From Halorubrum sp. BOL3-1 (lineage in GTDB: Archaea; Halobacteriota; Halobacteria; Halobacteriales; Haloferacaceae), in assembly GCF_004114375.1 (NCBI RefSeq), contig NZ_CP034692.1, positions 930,001 through 994,000 on the forward strand: a DNA stretch of 64,000 nt. Direction: 5' to 3'. Below the pieces are notes generated by a model, which saw only the letters and a list, made by a program, of their open reading frames with translations, had not been told where the DNA came from and ran no database searches. This document shows, piece after piece, positions 8,906 through 18,508 of the stretch (position 1 is the first letter of the stretch; every line of letters begins with the position of its first letter). Position numbers and translations under genes: made by a program.

Positions 8906-10714
8906 TCAAATTTTTGTGGATTGTGTTCTATATAACTCTGCGTACTTCCCATTTTTTTTGATGAGTTGACTATGTTTGCCACTTTCTATAATTTTTCCAT
9001 CACCAACTGTGTATATACAATCCGCATTTTCCACGGTAGACAGTCGATGGGCGATTGTCACGATTGCGTACTCTCGGTCCATCTGTTCAATAGCTTGCTG
9101 AACCTGTGTTTCCAGATTGGAGTCCAAATTGCTCGTTGCCTCGTCCAGGATCAGGATATCTGCGTCCTTGATCAACGCTCGTGCTAACGCCACACGCTGC
9201 TTCTGGCCACCTGAAAGTCGTACTCCTTCATCTCCTAGTACTGTGTCGTATCCTTTCGGTAAGTTCTCGAAAAACTCGTCAACCTTTGCGATGGAACATA
9301 CCCGATCCAACTCTGTCTCACTGACAGTGCGATTTCCAATTGTAAGGTTGTACCGGAGTGTATCATTAAAAACAAAAGGATTTTGTCTAACTACTGAAAT
9401 CTGATCACGCCATTTGGCAATATTCATATCATGAATCGACGAACCGTTTGCAAGTATTTCGCCTTCGCTAGGTTTGTACATTTGAGCAAGTAGCGAGACG
9501 ATTGTTGACTTCCCCGCGCCAGAACTACCGACGAACGCGACAAAGTCTCCTTTCGAAAATTGAAAACTAACTCCTCGTAGCACTTCTTCATCGTCGTTGT
9601 ACGCGAAATGTACGTTATCAAATTTGACGTGTCTCACTTCTTCCGGTACAGGTACCGATCCGCTTTCCGATTCTTGTTTTCTTTTTAGATTTTTGACAAA
9701 ACCAATAGTTCGAACGAGATGAGGGAGATCGTTTTCAACCTGATAGAATAGTCGATTTACGTTACTCGCACGTGGACCAAGCCGAAACATTGCGAAAAGG
9801 AATACACCGAGTGAGCTAAGTCTTAAATCAGCAAAGGACAACGCAAAATAAATGAGAACAAACACTGACACCGCAACTACAAGATTATAGAATTTGTCTA
9901 TGGCTGCTTCATTACGTCTAAGTACGATTTGTTCAGTAGTAAATTTTTCAATCGCATCTTGGAAATCATTGTATAACTCGTCAGCAACGCCAAAAATGCG
10001 TACATCTCGAATCCCCTGCATTCCAGCTTGAACCGCCTCTTGACGTTCTTCGTTTGCCTGAGCGACTCGGTCCCCAACATCATAACCAGATTCAATCACC
10101 CGACGGAAGAACATAGTGAAGCCACCTAAGACAATTCCAGTTACGATTGTTAGGACGGGGGCAATCACCAGCGCGATAAAAAAGTACACGGCAGCCAGAA
10201 AGAACTGTTCGAAAAGCTGAATGCCTCGTTTTATCACTCGACCGGCATATGTTGTCTGTGTCACGATGGCGTTTAAAATATCATCTGAGCCTTCTTCATC
10301 AAAGTACGCTATCTCAGCGTTGAGAGCATTTTGAAATGCCCGATCTTGAAGATCTCGGATGTAGTGCGTTCGGAGAGCCTCGCGTAACCACGCCACTACA
10401 AAACTTGTGGTGTACCGTACGATCATTACGAGAGACACGCCCAGTACCACATACCCAAGTGTAAATGGAAGCCCAATCAGTTGATATATAACAACGAATA
10501 GGCCTAGGAGACCGTCCGCTTGGGCCGCAGGTTCTTCGAGTTGTACCAACTCAACAATCGGAAGAACAAAACTTAGACCGATCCCTTCAAGCACTGCGGC
10601 AACAATCCCGAGCCCAACAATTGCAACCGTATATTTCGGATTGTACCGCGCGACGTCGCGGAGGGCGTCAAGTTTCTCGCGTCTGGAAACCGGTTCTGGG
10701 TCTGACGATGACAT
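8906..10714 (-). CDS. ABC exporter, fused membrane and ATPase domains (MsbA/flippase-like)
   Basis: 602 residues. The N-terminal 330 residues hold about six membrane segments; the C-terminal ATPase has Walker A GSSGAGKST, signature LSGGQKQR, Walker B ILILDEATSNLD and the switch histidine in IAHRLST. This is the half-transporter layout of lipid A and lipid-linked oligosaccharide flippases (MsbA/PglK type), which work as homodimers. Placed among glycan genes, it is a candidate exporter of a lipid-linked glycan. Decayed IS sequence lies just downstream. The substrate is inference; a peptide or drug exporter cannot be excluded. Confidence 0.88.
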   Translation of the reverse strand: MSSSDPEPVSRREKLDALRDVARYNPKYTVAIVGLGIVAAVLEGIGLSFVLPIVELVQLEEPAAQADGLLGLFVVIYQLIGLPFTLGYVVLGVSLVMIVRYTTSFVVAWLREALRTHYIRDLQDRAFQNALNAEIAYFDEEGSDDILNAIVTQTTYAGRVIKRGIQLFEQFFLAAVYFFIALVIAPVLTIVTGIVLGGFTMFFRRVIESGYDVGDRVAQANEERQEAVQAGMQGIRDVRIFGVADELYNDFQDAIEKFTTEQIVLRRNEAAIDKFYNLVVAVSVFVLIYFALSFADLRLSSLGVFLFAMFRLGPRASNVNRLFYQVENDLPHLVRTIGFVKNLKRKQESESGSVPVPEEVRHVKFDNVHFAYNDDEEVLRGVSFQFSKGDFVAFVGSSGAGKSTIVSLLAQMYKPSEGEILANGSSIHDMNIAKWRDQISVVRQNPFVFNDTLRYNLTIGNRTVSETELDRVCSIAKVDEFFENLPKGYDTVLGDEGVRLSGGQKQRVALARALIKDADILILDEATSNLDSNLETQVQQAIEQMDREYAIVTIAHRLSTVENADCIYTVGDGKIIESGKHSQLIKKNGKYAELYRTQSTKI

Positions 10715-10863
10715 GGCGGTGAGTTATACTGGCTTCTGTCGGCGACTCGAATAATGTCGTCGGTCTCTTTCCGTGCGCTGTGTCCGCCCTGCGTTCACGA
10801 CAGTCGTTCCGAATTCGTCCAGATCCCTTTCATCATCTCCGCGACCGTGACCTCGATGAGATG

Positions 10864-10941
10864 GAGAGTACATTTTGTGTCCTTTTCGGCTCTTGTCCTA
10901 CCGAGAGACACGTCCAGAGAGAGTACATTTCGTGTGCTTTC
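10864..10941. repeat. origin-type repeats, family A, 3' side of the broken orc gene
   Basis: Two copies in reverse orientation: 10864-10884 (GAGAGTACATTTTGTGTCCTT) and 10917-10941 (core GAGTACATTTCGTGTGCTTT). They are the reverse complement of the family-A unit found on the other side of the gene. The second copy runs into the stop codon of the orc pseudogene, exactly as at the intact orc copy near 36.08 kb. They are likely Orc1/Cdc6-binding (ORB-like) elements. Confidence 0.7.
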
Positions 10942-12133
10942 ACGCAGTATCCTCCGCGATCTTCTCCTGAGTCTCTAACACAATCTCGGGATCGAGATCC
11001 AGTTCGTATTCGTAGTACTGTCCGCCGCTCAGCCCCTTGTTCTGCTCGTGGCGCCGAAGGAACCCCAGCATGTGAAGGTCTGAGAGGTGGTCCTGAATAC
11101 TCTTCAGCGTCGACAACGGCGAGGCGGCGTGCGAATCCGCTACCTGTTCGTACGTGCGCTGAATCTCTTTCGACCGCGCCGGAACCGTTCCGTTGGCTTG
11201 TAGGTTCGCGATCGCCTCTAGAATGTACTGGGCGTGTTCGGTCTGGTCCCGGATCTTGTTCGCCACTCGACCGCGCTGGACTCGTTCCCGCGCGGTGTCG
11301 ACATGTTCGTCCGTAACTGGCGCCTCCCCGTTCCGCTCGGCCAGTTCCGCACCGACGCGAAGCAGATCGAGCGCCTGCCGCGCGTTCCCCATGTCCTGTG
11401 CCGCCAGCGCAGCCGCCTTCGCGATCGCCGACGTGGCACACGCCTCGTCGACGAACGCTCGGTCCGCGCGATGCTCTAAGATCGTTCGCAGTTCCGCGGC
11501 GTCGTACGGGCTGAAAGAGATCTCGGTCTCCATCAGCGTGTCCTTGACTTTCGGCGAGAGCGTCTGCCGGAACGTGTAGTCGTTGCTGATTCCGATCACG
11601 CCGACTTTCGCGTCCGAGATGTGCCCGTTTGCTTTCGCTCGCGGGAGTTCGTACAACAGCGTGTTCGCGTCCTCCAGGTGATCGATCTCGTCGAACACGA
11701 CGAGGTGCGTCCCGTCGATGCGATCGAGCTGTCGGTACAGCTCGTCGAACGCGCCCGGTTCCGAGTCCCCGCTCCGGGAATCGGCTGGCGTCGTCCGGGA
11801 GCAGCTCGTTGACGAGGCTGCGAACCACCATGAACAGCGTCCGCCCGTTACAGTTGACCGTGTGGGTGTGAAGATCGTCGGCCGCTTCTCGCGTTCGCAC
11901 CCCTCGTGGAGTTCCGTCAGCATGTACTTCGTGACGGCCGTCTTTCCGAGTCCGGCTTTGCCGTACACGAAGACGTTCTCCGGTTTCCGACCGAACAACA
12001 CGTCTTAGAGCGCGTGACTGTACGCGTCGATCTCCTCGTCGCGTTCGAGGATCGTTTCCGGTTGATAGCTTTCCGTGAGCACCGCTTTGTCCGCGAACAC
12101 GGTTTCGGTGAGATCGTCGAACGGGCCGCCCAT
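10940..12133 (-). pseudogene. orc1/cdc6 replication initiator, inactivated copy
   Basis: Close homologue of the intact gene at 36079-37275; most of the protein aligns residue by residue. Three lesions are visible: CAA to TAA in the YSHAL(Q)DVLFG region (TAA at about 12004-12006), a frameshift near 11900 after the TKYMLTELHEG block, and an opposite frameshift near 11765 at GLGTG/AFDELY. The displaced part (EAADDLHTHTVNCNGRTLF) is readable in another frame. Walker A GKAGLGKTAV, Walker B LVVFDEIDHL, the ISNDY sensor and the C-terminal winged helix are preserved. The flanking origin repeats are kept. Reinitiation at the ATG at 12001 cannot rescue it because of the frame shifts. Confidence 0.88.
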
Positions 12134-12180
12134 GGATGTCGCATTTAATTAGGTGGTCAATTATAAAACCACGTGTTGTT

Positions 12181-12396
12181 TGCTTCGTATGCTTTTCATG
12201 AGATCTGTCTTAGCCAAATTCACCCCGCTACGTCGTCGTATCTCCGCGAGAAGAAGATCGAAAGCATACGAAACGTACTCTCTCACTTCGAGCAGACCGC
12301 CCCAACACTGCTGACGTGGCAAGCACACGAAATATACTCTCTGAATGATGTCCACGAGGGAATCACCCAGCGAAAGCATACGAAACGTACTCTCTC
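12181..12396. repeat. origin-type repeats, family A, 5' side of the broken orc gene (putative origin)
   Basis: Three forward copies: 12261-12284, 12321-12342 and 12373-12396, consensus AAGCAYACGAAAYRTACTCT followed by CTC in two of the three. A reverse-oriented partial copy TGCTTCGTATGCTTTT lies at 12181-12196, just upstream of the start codon. The same four-part layout occurs upstream of the intact orc at 37321-37537. Direct repeats beside an orc1/cdc6 gene are the usual structure of a haloarchaeal replication origin; activity is inference. Confidence 0.75.
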
Positions 12397-12450
12397 ACAC
12401 TGATCGGGGGAGAGTGGCAATCGGGCGATCTGACCGGAGCTGTCTCTGGG

Positions 12451-12476
12451 ACAGACGAAACGAGGTGTGTCTCCCC
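12451..12476. repeat. dispersed ACAGACGAAACG repeat, copy 1
   Basis: Contains ACAGACGAAACGAGGTGTGT followed by CTCCCC. An identical 26-base copy is at 37611-37636, beyond the other family-A origin repeats. Related copies follow both aglM genes (17141-17162 and 49878-49896). Short inverted arms (AGACA/TGTCT or GAGACG/CGTCTC) could form a hairpin in some copies but not all. Confidence 0.65.
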
Positions 12477-12502
12477 AGCCCGGCCCCGTCGCTCGCGCTT
12501 GC

Positions 12503-12562
12503 CTACGACGACCGCACCAACGGCTCGTACCACTCTCGATTCTCACGATACCACTCAACGAG
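12503..12562 (-). pseudogene. 3'-end fragment of sugar epimerase gene
   Basis: Minus strand reads VEWYRENREWYEPLVRSS then stop, matching the last 18 residues of the epimerase at 13799-14785. Nothing of the rest of the gene is present. It is one of five places in the window that carry this same gene end. Confidence 0.8.
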
Positions 12563-12633
12563 CGTCGACCGGCCGGCGGAGGGAGAGCCGACCGGGCAGC
12601 GTATTTATTCACGGGTCCGACGTAGGGACTCGT

Positions 12634-12930
12634 ATGTCCGGGCTCGCAGAGGATCTCGACGCCATCGCGGCCGCCGGTGACTACGATGACGCCGATGCCG
12701 TGGTCGAGGAGGCCGTCCGTGAACTGTTGCGTCAGCGTCCGGAGCTTCGTGTGTCGCTCGCGGTCGAAAAGTACCGAACCGGGGCCGTGAGCTGTAACCG
12801 GGCGGCCGAACTGGCCGGTCTCTCGGCGGAGGCATTTCGGGACGAACTCGCGGATCGAGGGATCGACCGCGACGCCGGCTTTCTGCGTGACGCGCAACGG
12901 GAGAGCCGGCTGGAGACGTTTACCGAATAG
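12634..12930 (+). CDS. UPF0175-type antitoxin
   Basis: 98 residues from the ATG at 12634. The block VSLAVEKYRTGAVSCNRAAELAGLSAEAFRDEL is the UPF0175 helix-turn-helix signature; only its start, VSLAVEKYRTGAVS, is needed to recognise it. Such proteins are usually encoded just before a PIN-domain (DUF3368-type) toxin, and here a broken PIN gene follows 8 bases later. A longer upstream reading frame exists but runs through the epimerase fragment, so the start here is chosen. The gene is intact; it is presumably an orphan antitoxin and autoregulator. Confidence 0.8.
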   Translation: MSGLAEDLDAIAAAGDYDDADAVVEEAVRELLRQRPELRVSLAVEKYRTGAVSCNRAAELAGLSAEAFRDELADRGIDRDAGFLRDAQRESRLETFTE

Positions 12931-12938
12931 ATCGACGG

Positions 12939-13040
12939 ATGGCGCTCGTCGACAACAACGTCTTGAGTTTCAGCCGATCCGTTCGCGTCTCTGGTCCACA
13001 TGCGGAGCAACATGTATATGAACTGAGCCAGTATGCTCGC
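12939..13040 (+). pseudogene. truncated PIN-domain toxin (partner of UPF0175 gene)
   Basis: ATG at 12939 gives MALVDNNVLSFS, the first beta strand and first catalytic aspartate region of a PIN RNase. After about twelve residues the similarity stops and the frame runs into the next TA pair. The toxin body is deleted, leaving only the start beside its antitoxin. Confidence 0.65.
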
Positions 13041-13042
13041 GC

Positions 13043-13288
13043 ATGGCAGTCGAAGACGGGCCCGCGGAGACGACGGTCAGCGATCGAGGGATGGTCACGA
13101 TCCCCGCCGATCTCCGCCGGCGGCTTGACATCGAACCGGGTGACAAGCTCCGGTGGACGACCGACGACGGCGGAACCCTCTCGGTCGAGGTCGTTCATCA
13201 GCGCGAGGGCGTGTTCGACGACTTCGAACCCGTCGATGCCGGGGAGACGAACGCCGTTGATGTCGAGACCGAATTCGGTACGGAGTAA
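13043..13288 (+). CDS. AbrB/SpoVT-family antitoxin (VapB type)
   Basis: 81 residues. The swapped-hairpin DNA-binding motif is visible as TTVSDRGMVTIPADLRRRL followed by DIEPGDKLRW. The acidic C-terminal tail after residue 50 would wrap the toxin. The stop TAA shares one base with the ATG of the PIN toxin (TAATG), a tight translational coupling typical of VapBC pairs. It should bind its own promoter and neutralise the VapC RNase. The pair appears complete. Confidence 0.9.
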   Translation: MAVEDGPAETTVSDRGMVTIPADLRRRLDIEPGDKLRWTTDDGGTLSVEVVHQREGVFDDFEPVDAGETNAVDVETEFGTE

Positions 13289-13716
13289 TGGCGGTCGCGC
13301 TTGTGGACACGAACGTCCTCTTCGCGGGCGCGAGTGCCCGCGATGAGTATCACGACCGTGCCCGAAAGATCGTCAGCGGAATCGATCACGGGGAGCTTCC
13401 GAGTGCCGTTCTCACCGACTACGTCGTCGCGGAGCTGTTGAACCTCTCGCGAGAGAAGCTCGGTATGGATGCGGCAACCCAACTGTTGGACCGGTTCATC
13501 GAAGGCGCACACTTCGAGATCGTTCACGCCCCGAAGGCGGATTTCAACGCCGCGCAGCCGCTGTTCCGTCGGTACGATGAACTCTCGTTCGTGGATGCGA
13601 CACTCGTGGCATACCTCCAGCGAGCGGACATCGAGTACCTCTATTCCTTCGATGACGACTTCGACGCGATCGATGGTCTGACCCGCCTCGATACCGCCGA
13701 GAATCCCTTCCGGTAA
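13288..13716 (+). CDS. VapC-type PIN-domain RNase toxin
   Basis: 142 residues. PIN acidic residues appear in order: LVDTNVLFA (first Asp), VVAELLNLS (Glu), SFVDATLVAYLQ (Asp) and YSFDDDFDAIDGL (last Asp). Length is normal. It is translationally coupled to the AbrB antitoxin gene through TAATG. The expected role is growth-arresting RNA cleavage when antitoxin is depleted. It is one of the few toxins in this window with no visible damage. Confidence 0.9.
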   Translation: MAVALVDTNVLFAGASARDEYHDRARKIVSGIDHGELPSAVLTDYVVAELLNLSREKLGMDAATQLLDRFIEGAHFEIVHAPKADFNAAQPLFRRYDELSFVDATLVAYLQRADIEYLYSFDDDFDAIDGLTRLDTAENPFR

Positions 13717-13798
13717 TGCTGTATCCTCCCGTCTCAGCCGGCTACGACAGGTGATCGCAAAACGTCGATCCCGCGAACAGTGCCTCTCGATCCTTCGT

Positions 13799-14785
13799 CT
13801 ACGACGACCGCACCAACGGCTCGTACCACTCCCGATTCGCTTCGTACCACTCGATGAACTCACCGACGCCCTCCGTGATCGTCCGCGAGGGCTCGTACCC
13901 GATCAGCTCGCCCGCCTTCTCGACGGACGCGTGTGTGTGCTCGGCGTCGGCCTCCCGCGCTTCCTCGTACTCGATCTCCAGCTCGGGCGCCAACTGATCT
14001 CGAACGACCTCCGCCAACTCCTGGATCGAGATGTTGTCCGAACTCCCGATGTTCAGGACGTCCCCGTCGGCCGAATCGTCAGTCAACAGCGTCCGGTTCG
14101 CGTCGACGACGTCGCCCACGTACGTGAAGTCCTGCGTCTGCTGGCCGTCGCCGTAAATCACGGGCGGCTCCCCGTTGAAACACCGCGAGACGAAGTTCGA
14201 GATCGCCATGTTCGGCCGCATCCGCGGCCCGTACACCGTGAAGTACCGCAACGCCACGGTCGACAACCCGTGTAACTCCGTGTACACCCGCGCCATGTGC
14301 TCCTGCGCAACCTTCGTCACGCCGTACGGGCTCACGGGCTCGGTTGGATGGTCCTCCTCGTACGGCAGCGACTTCGGCTTCCCGTACACCGACGACGAAC
14401 TCGCGAGGATCACGCGCTCGACGCCAGCCTCCTTTGCGGCCTCCAACACCGTCACCGTCCCGCCCACGTTGATGTCGGTCACCTTCCGCGGCTCCGCGAC
14501 GCTTGTCCGCACCCCGGCCTGAGCCGCCTGGTGGACGACGGCGTCGACGTCGGCGACGACCCCCCGGACCGTCTCCGCGTCGCGCACGTCTCCTTCGCGG
14601 AACGTGTACGACCCGTCGTGCTCGCTCGCGACCTCGCGGTGGACGTCGAGGGTGTGTTCTTTGATCCGGACGTCGTAGAACGGTTCGAGGTTGTCGAGGA
14701 CGGTCACGTCGTGGCCGTCGCGGAGGAACGCCTCCGCGAGGTGGCCGCCGATGAACCCCGCCCCGCCGGTGACGAGAACGCGCAT
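13799..14785 (-). CDS. NAD-dependent UDP-sugar 4-epimerase (GalE/WbpP-like)
   Basis: 328 residues, full length. Motifs: GGAGFIGGHLAEAF, VHQAAQAGVR, SSSSVYG with PYGVTK (Ser, Tyr-x3-Lys) and RYFTVYGPRMRP. It most resembles UDP-glucose/UDP-GlcNAc(A) 4-epimerases of glycan loci. The gene is 86 bases downstream of aglF in the same direction, so the two are probably one operon. It is the only intact copy of a gene whose 3' end recurs at 12503, 42028, 42981 and 46344. Substrate specificity is not determinable by eye. Confidence 0.88.
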   Translation of the reverse strand: MRVLVTGGAGFIGGHLAEAFLRDGHDVTVLDNLEPFYDVRIKEHTLDVHREVASEHDGSYTFREGDVRDAETVRGVVADVDAVVHQAAQAGVRTSVAEPRKVTDINVGGTVTVLEAAKEAGVERVILASSSSVYGKPKSLPYEEDHPTEPVSPYGVTKVAQEHMARVYTELHGLSTVALRYFTVYGPRMRPNMAISNFVSRCFNGEPPVIYGDGQQTQDFTYVGDVVDANRTLLTDDSADGDVLNIGSSDNISIQELAEVVRDQLAPELEIEYEEAREADAEHTHASVEKAGELIGYEPSRTITEGVGEFIEWYEANREWYEPLVRSS

Positions 14786-14871
14786 GTTACGAGGCTCTCT
14801 TCGCTCGGTAAAATGTGTCCTGATCCGGCTACGAGAGAACGCGCACAGTCGGTGAGCCGAGAGCGGGGACG

Positions 14872-15657
14872 TTACGACTCGTCAGACGCTGCCGCCTCAA
14901 CCGCAGCATCCGCTTCGTCGCCATCTTCGCTGTCGATTTCGCCCTGTTCCTCCAGCAGTCGCTCCTCGGCCCGATCCCGATCTTCGGGATAGCCGATGTC
15001 GGTCCGCCAGCCGTCCATCCGGATCGCGTCGATGGTGCGGCCGGACGCTAACAGCAGATCCACCGCGTCGGAGATCTCGTACTCGCCGCGATTCGACGGC
15101 TGAACGAGGTGACACGCGTGGAAGATCTCCGGCGTGAACGTGTAGAAGCCGGTCATCACCAGATTCGACGGCGGGTCCTCGGGCTTCTCGACGACCTCGA
15201 CGATCTCGCCGTACTGGTTGGTGTCACAGACGCCGTACCGGCTCGCCTCCTCATAGGGGACCTCCTCGACGAGAAACGCCGCGTCCGCGCGGGTTTCCGC
15301 CTGTCGGTTGACGACGTCTTCGAGGTTCGCTCGGAACACGTTGTCGCCGAGCATCAACATGAAGTCGTCGTCGATCTGCCCTTCGACCGTCAACAGCGCG
15401 TGGGCGAGCCCGAGCTGCTCGCGCTGATGGGAGTACGTGATCGGGACGCCCTCGAACGCGTCGTCGTAGTGCTCGATGATGGCTTGCTTCTTGTAGCCGA
15501 CGACGACGTGAAGCTCGTCGGCGCCCAGCTCGATGAGCTGTTCGAAGCAGTGCGTCAAGATCGGCTTGCCCGCGACCTCGACCATCCCCTTGGGTTTGTC
15601 GTCCGTCAGCGGCCGGAGCCGCGTCCCCTGGCCGGCCGCGAGTACGACTGCTTGCAT
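14872..15657 (-). CDS. aglF: UTP-glucose-1-phosphate uridylyltransferase, AglF type
   Basis: 261 residues from the ATG at 15657 ([17 protein letters not shown]). The nucleotidyltransferase signature [19 protein letters not shown] includes the catalytic Arg and Lys; LGDNVF and [12 protein letters not shown] are the metal- and sugar-binding segments. The last 25 residues are acidic low complexity. In Haloferax volcanii AglF makes UDP-glucose for the S-layer N-glycan; the arrangement next to aglM is the same here. Upstream ATGs would add an unlikely basic leader. It is divergent from aglM across a 164-base region that must hold both promoters. Confidence 0.9.
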   Translation of the reverse strand: MQAVVLAAGQGTRLRPLTDDKPKGMVEVAGKPILTHCFEQLIELGADELHVVVGYKKQAIIEHYDDAFEGVPITYSHQREQLGLAHALLTVEGQIDDDFMLMLGDNVFRANLEDVVNRQAETRADAAFLVEEVPYEEASRYGVCDTNQYGEIVEVVEKPEDPPSNLVMTGFYTFTPEIFHACHLVQPSNRGEYEISDAVDLLLASGRTIDAIRMDGWRTDIGYPEDRDRAEERLLEEQGEIDSEDGDEADAAVEAAASDES

Positions 15658-15821
15658 GGACGGACTACGACCACGTACCGACATATGTCTTCTCACTTAT
15701 CCCATTGCGCCACACCGGGCGGAGAGAACGCCGGGACCGAAAGCCACGACGAGAGCGCGGACGGAGACGCCGGACTATCACCCATCCGAACGCTGATTAT
15801 CCGCGGGGGGCTCCACCCGGT

Positions 15822-17126
15822 ATGAAGATCAGCATCATCGGCAGCGGCTACGTCGGGACGACCGTCGCGGCCTGTTTCGCCGACCTCGGCCACGACGTCG
15901 TCAACATCGACATCGACGAGGCGATCGTCGAGACGATCAACGACGGCGACGCCCCCATCCACGAGGAGGGGCTCCCCGAGCTCGTCGCGGACCACGCCGG
16001 CCCGGACGGCACCGGGCGGCTCCACGCGACCACCGACTACGACGCCGTCCTCGACACCGACGTGACGTTCCTCTGTCTGCCGACGCCCCAGAACGACGAC
16101 GGCAGCATCGATCTCTCGATCATGGAGGCGGGCGCAAAGCAACTCGGAGCCACCCTCGCCGACAAGCCGGACTGGCACACCGTCGTCGTCAAGAGCACGG
16201 TCGTTCCCGGCTCCATCGAGGAGACGATCACGCCGATCCTCGAAGCGGAGAGCGGGAAGACCGCCGGCGAGGAGTTCGGTATCGGAATGAACCCGGAGTT
16301 CCTGCGAGAGGGAACCGCAGTCCACGACTTCCTGAACCCGGACAAGGTCGTGCTCGGCGCCGACGACGAGCGCGCGCTCGCGACCATGCACGAGGTCTTC
16401 GATCCGCTGGTCTCGCAGGCCGACGCGCCGGTCGTCGAGACCGACACGCGGACCGCGGAGATGATCAAGTACGCGAACAACGCGTTCCTCGCGAGCAAGA
16501 TCAGCCTCATCAACGACATCGGGAACATCTGCAAGGAGTTCGGCATCGACGCCTACGAGGTCGCGGACGCGATCGGCTTAGACGACCGCATCGGCGAGCA
16601 GTTCCTCCGGTCCGGCGTCGGGTGGGGAGGCTCATGTTTCCCGAAGGACACCCACGCAATTATCTCGGCCGCCGAGGAGCAAGACTACGAGCCGATCGTC
16701 CTCAAGTCTGCCGTCGAACTCAACGACCGCCAACCCGAGCGCCTCCTCGACCTGCTCGACGGCCACGTCGACGTCGCCGGCGAGCGCGTGGCCGTCCTCG
16801 GACTCGCGTTCAAGCCCGGCACCGACGACGTGCGGAACTCCCGCGCGATCCCGGTGATCGAGGGGCTTCGCGAGCGTGACGCCGAAGTGGTCGCCTACGA
16901 CCCCGTGGCGACCGCGAACATGCGCGAGCACTTCCCCGACATCGAGTACGCCGACTCCGCGGTGACTGCCCTCGAAGGGACGCACGGCGCCGTCGTGGTC
17001 ACCGACTGGGACGAGTTCGCCGCGCTCGACGGCGAGTTCGACGCGATGGCCGACTCGGTCGTCGTCGACGGACGACGAATTATTGATCGTCGCGAGGGCA
17101 TCACCTACGAGGGGCTTACCTGGTAG
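15822..17126 (+). CDS. aglM: UDP-glucose 6-dehydrogenase, AglM type (copy 1)
   Basis: 434 residues. N-terminal Rossmann [23 protein letters not shown] and substrate segments [17 protein letters not shown] and [10 protein letters not shown]; catalytic cysteine in [13 protein letters not shown]-terminal domain with [17 protein letters not shown]. It oxidises UDP-glucose to UDP-glucuronate, the step assigned to AglM in haloarchaeal N-glycosylation. The start at 15822 ([12 protein letters not shown]) is family-typical; an upstream ATG at 15705 adds an Arg-rich tail and is rejected. A near-identical paralogue is at 48559-49863, and a short piece is at 21.45 kb. Confidence 0.94.
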   Translation: MKISIIGSGYVGTTVAACFADLGHDVVNIDIDEAIVETINDGDAPIHEEGLPELVADHAGPDGTGRLHATTDYDAVLDTDVTFLCLPTPQNDDGSIDLSIMEAGAKQLGATLADKPDWHTVVVKSTVVPGSIEETITPILEAESGKTAGEEFGIGMNPEFLREGTAVHDFLNPDKVVLGADDERALATMHEVFDPLVSQADAPVVETDTRTAEMIKYANNAFLASKISLINDIGNICKEFGIDAYEVADAIGLDDRIGEQFLRSGVGWGGSCFPKDTHAIISAAEEQDYEPIVLKSAVELNDRQPERLLDLLDGHVDVAGERVAVLGLAFKPGTDDVRNSRAIPVIEGLRERDAEVVAYDPVATANMREHFPDIEYADSAVTALEGTHGAVVVTDWDEFAALDGEFDAMADSVVVDGRRIIDRREGITYEGLTW

Positions 17127-17140
17127 CTCCGGGGAGACGG

Positions 17141-17162
17141 ACAGACGAAACGAGGCGTCTCT
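17141..17162. repeat. dispersed ACAGACGAAACG repeat, copy 2 (after aglM)
   Basis: ACAGACGAAACGAGGCGTCT follows the aglM stop by 14 bases. The flanking GAGACG and CGTCTC can pair, so here the repeat would sit in the loop of a hairpin and could serve as a transcription terminator. The second aglM copy has the same element at the same distance. Confidence 0.6.
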
Positions 17163-17311
17163 CGCGGAGTTCACCGAGTCCAATTGCGAAACGATCCGGC
17201 CGACGAGCGGCTCGGACTCTGCCGGCGGTTCCACCCGTGAGGACGACGCTGGGTCACGTTCCGGCTAAATAATTTGTTGACAGTAGATTTATTTGGCTAT
17301 ATTGCCTATTC

Positions 17312-17851
17312 ATGGGCATGCCCACAGACCGGCCGCCCGAGGAGTTTGACCTCGCGGCGGGGTTCGAAACGGATCTCGAATCTGAACCTGCAGACGAGCG
17401 GGTGTACCGGGTCAGCCTCCAGCTGTACGACCCTGCCGGCGTGTCGGCGATCGCGGAGCGCGCCTCGTGTGCCCCGGACACGGCTCGGCGGCACCTCGAA
17501 CGGCTCGCCGACATCGGCGTCGTCGAAGCCGTCTCCGAGTCCCCGCTCACGTACGCCCGGAACGAGTCGTACTTCGAGTGGCGACGCCGAAACCGCCTCG
17601 AGAAGCAGTCACAAACCGAACTCCGTGATCGCCTCGCCGAGCTCACCACGCGCGAGGCGGCGTTTCGGGAGCGGTTCGACGCGGAGTCGCCCGCGGCGGT
17701 GGATGCCGTCGATCACGCCGATTACGACGATCTCGACGATATCTGGCTCGCGTTGAGCGAGTGGCACACGGTCAGAGAGCAGATTGAGCGACTGGAGGCC
17801 GTGCGGCGGGACCGCGACTCCGACCCGTCAGTCGAGGAGAACGCGGCGTGA
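17312..17851 (+). CDS. winged helix-turn-helix regulator/antitoxin of an HTH-TumE-like module
   Basis: 179 residues. Residues about 30-75 form a winged HTH (VSAIAERASCAPDTARRHLE, then LADIGVVEAV); residues 90-150 are a charged coiled-coil region (EKQSQTELRDRLAEL). It overlaps the next gene by four bases (GTGA), the same coupling as in the paralogous pair at 28098-29071. The likely role is DNA-binding antitoxin/autoregulator. The partner's family assignment is tentative, so the TA role is inference from paired conservation and overlap. Confidence 0.75.
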   Translation: MGMPTDRPPEEFDLAAGFETDLESEPADERVYRVSLQLYDPAGVSAIAERASCAPDTARRHLERLADIGVVEAVSESPLTYARNESYFEWRRRNRLEKQSQTELRDRLAELTTREAAFRERFDAESPAAVDAVDHADYDDLDDIWLALSEWHTVREQIERLEAVRRDRDSDPSVEENAA

Positions 17852-18288
17852 CCGGTCTCGACCCGTCGCGGTCCGTCGACGCGGAGACGCTCCGCTATCT
17901 CGGCCACGCGTTCGGTCGCCGCCCGGAAGTTCATCACACATCGTTATTTCCCTCGAACAAGCTGGAGAGCCTCGTCGTGACGCTCGACGCGGACTACTAC
18001 CCGGAGGACATCGATGATGTCTCGATCGAACTCCGCGCGTACACGAACGGCGACTTCCATGTCTCGTATCTCGAGTCTCAGTCGAGAGAGCGACGACGGT
18101 GCCGATGGGACCGACACGATCAGCCGCACAACACCCGCGATCACTTCAATCCGCTTCCAGACGCCAGTACGGCCGCCGCGGTCGATCGGTCGTACGCACC
18201 GGATCTCACGCACGTCGTCGAGGAGACCGCGCTTCCGTGGATCGACGACAGAGTAGGCGAACTGTGGGAGTCGACGGCCACCGACTGA
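17848..18288 (+). CDS. TumE-like (DUF6516-type) putative toxin
   Basis: 146 residues from a GTG overlapping the HTH gene's stop (GTGA). The core, around residues 60-105, is FHVSYLESQSRER followed by CRWDRHDQPHNTRDHF, shared with the protein at 28613-29071 (WECRWDRHPNEHNTR). This histidine- and arginine-rich RWDRH-x-HNTR block looks like the active part. It resembles TumE/DUF6516-type toxins as I recall them, but a profile search is needed. No frame lesions are seen. Confidence 0.6.
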   Translation: MTGLDPSRSVDAETLRYLGHAFGRRPEVHHTSLFPSNKLESLVVTLDADYYPEDIDDVSIELRAYTNGDFHVSYLESQSRERRRCRWDRHDQPHNTRDHFNPLPDASTAAAVDRSYAPDLTHVVEETALPWIDDRVGELWESTATD

Positions 18289-18508
18289 AGGCGGACCTAC
18301 GACGGATGAGTCTGTGACGCCGGTCACTGGGATGCCGTGCCCGTCGCTTAGATTCACCCTCGGCGCGATCTCAACGGTCGCCGTTCAATCGGCGTATGTA
18401 TCGTCGATCCGATGGATAGCAGTTAGCACGTCTCTGACGGATGGACGGTCGGCTCGACACGGGTGGTGTCCAACAAATTTAACATTCGATTCAGGCGTAA
18501 TAGAGGGT

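Noticed and set aside
10833-11900. Long minus-strand frame (355 codons) over the first orc
   Set aside because: Only a short part (about 11765-11900) is the displaced true orc sequence; the rest is an arginine-rich shadow of the main frame.
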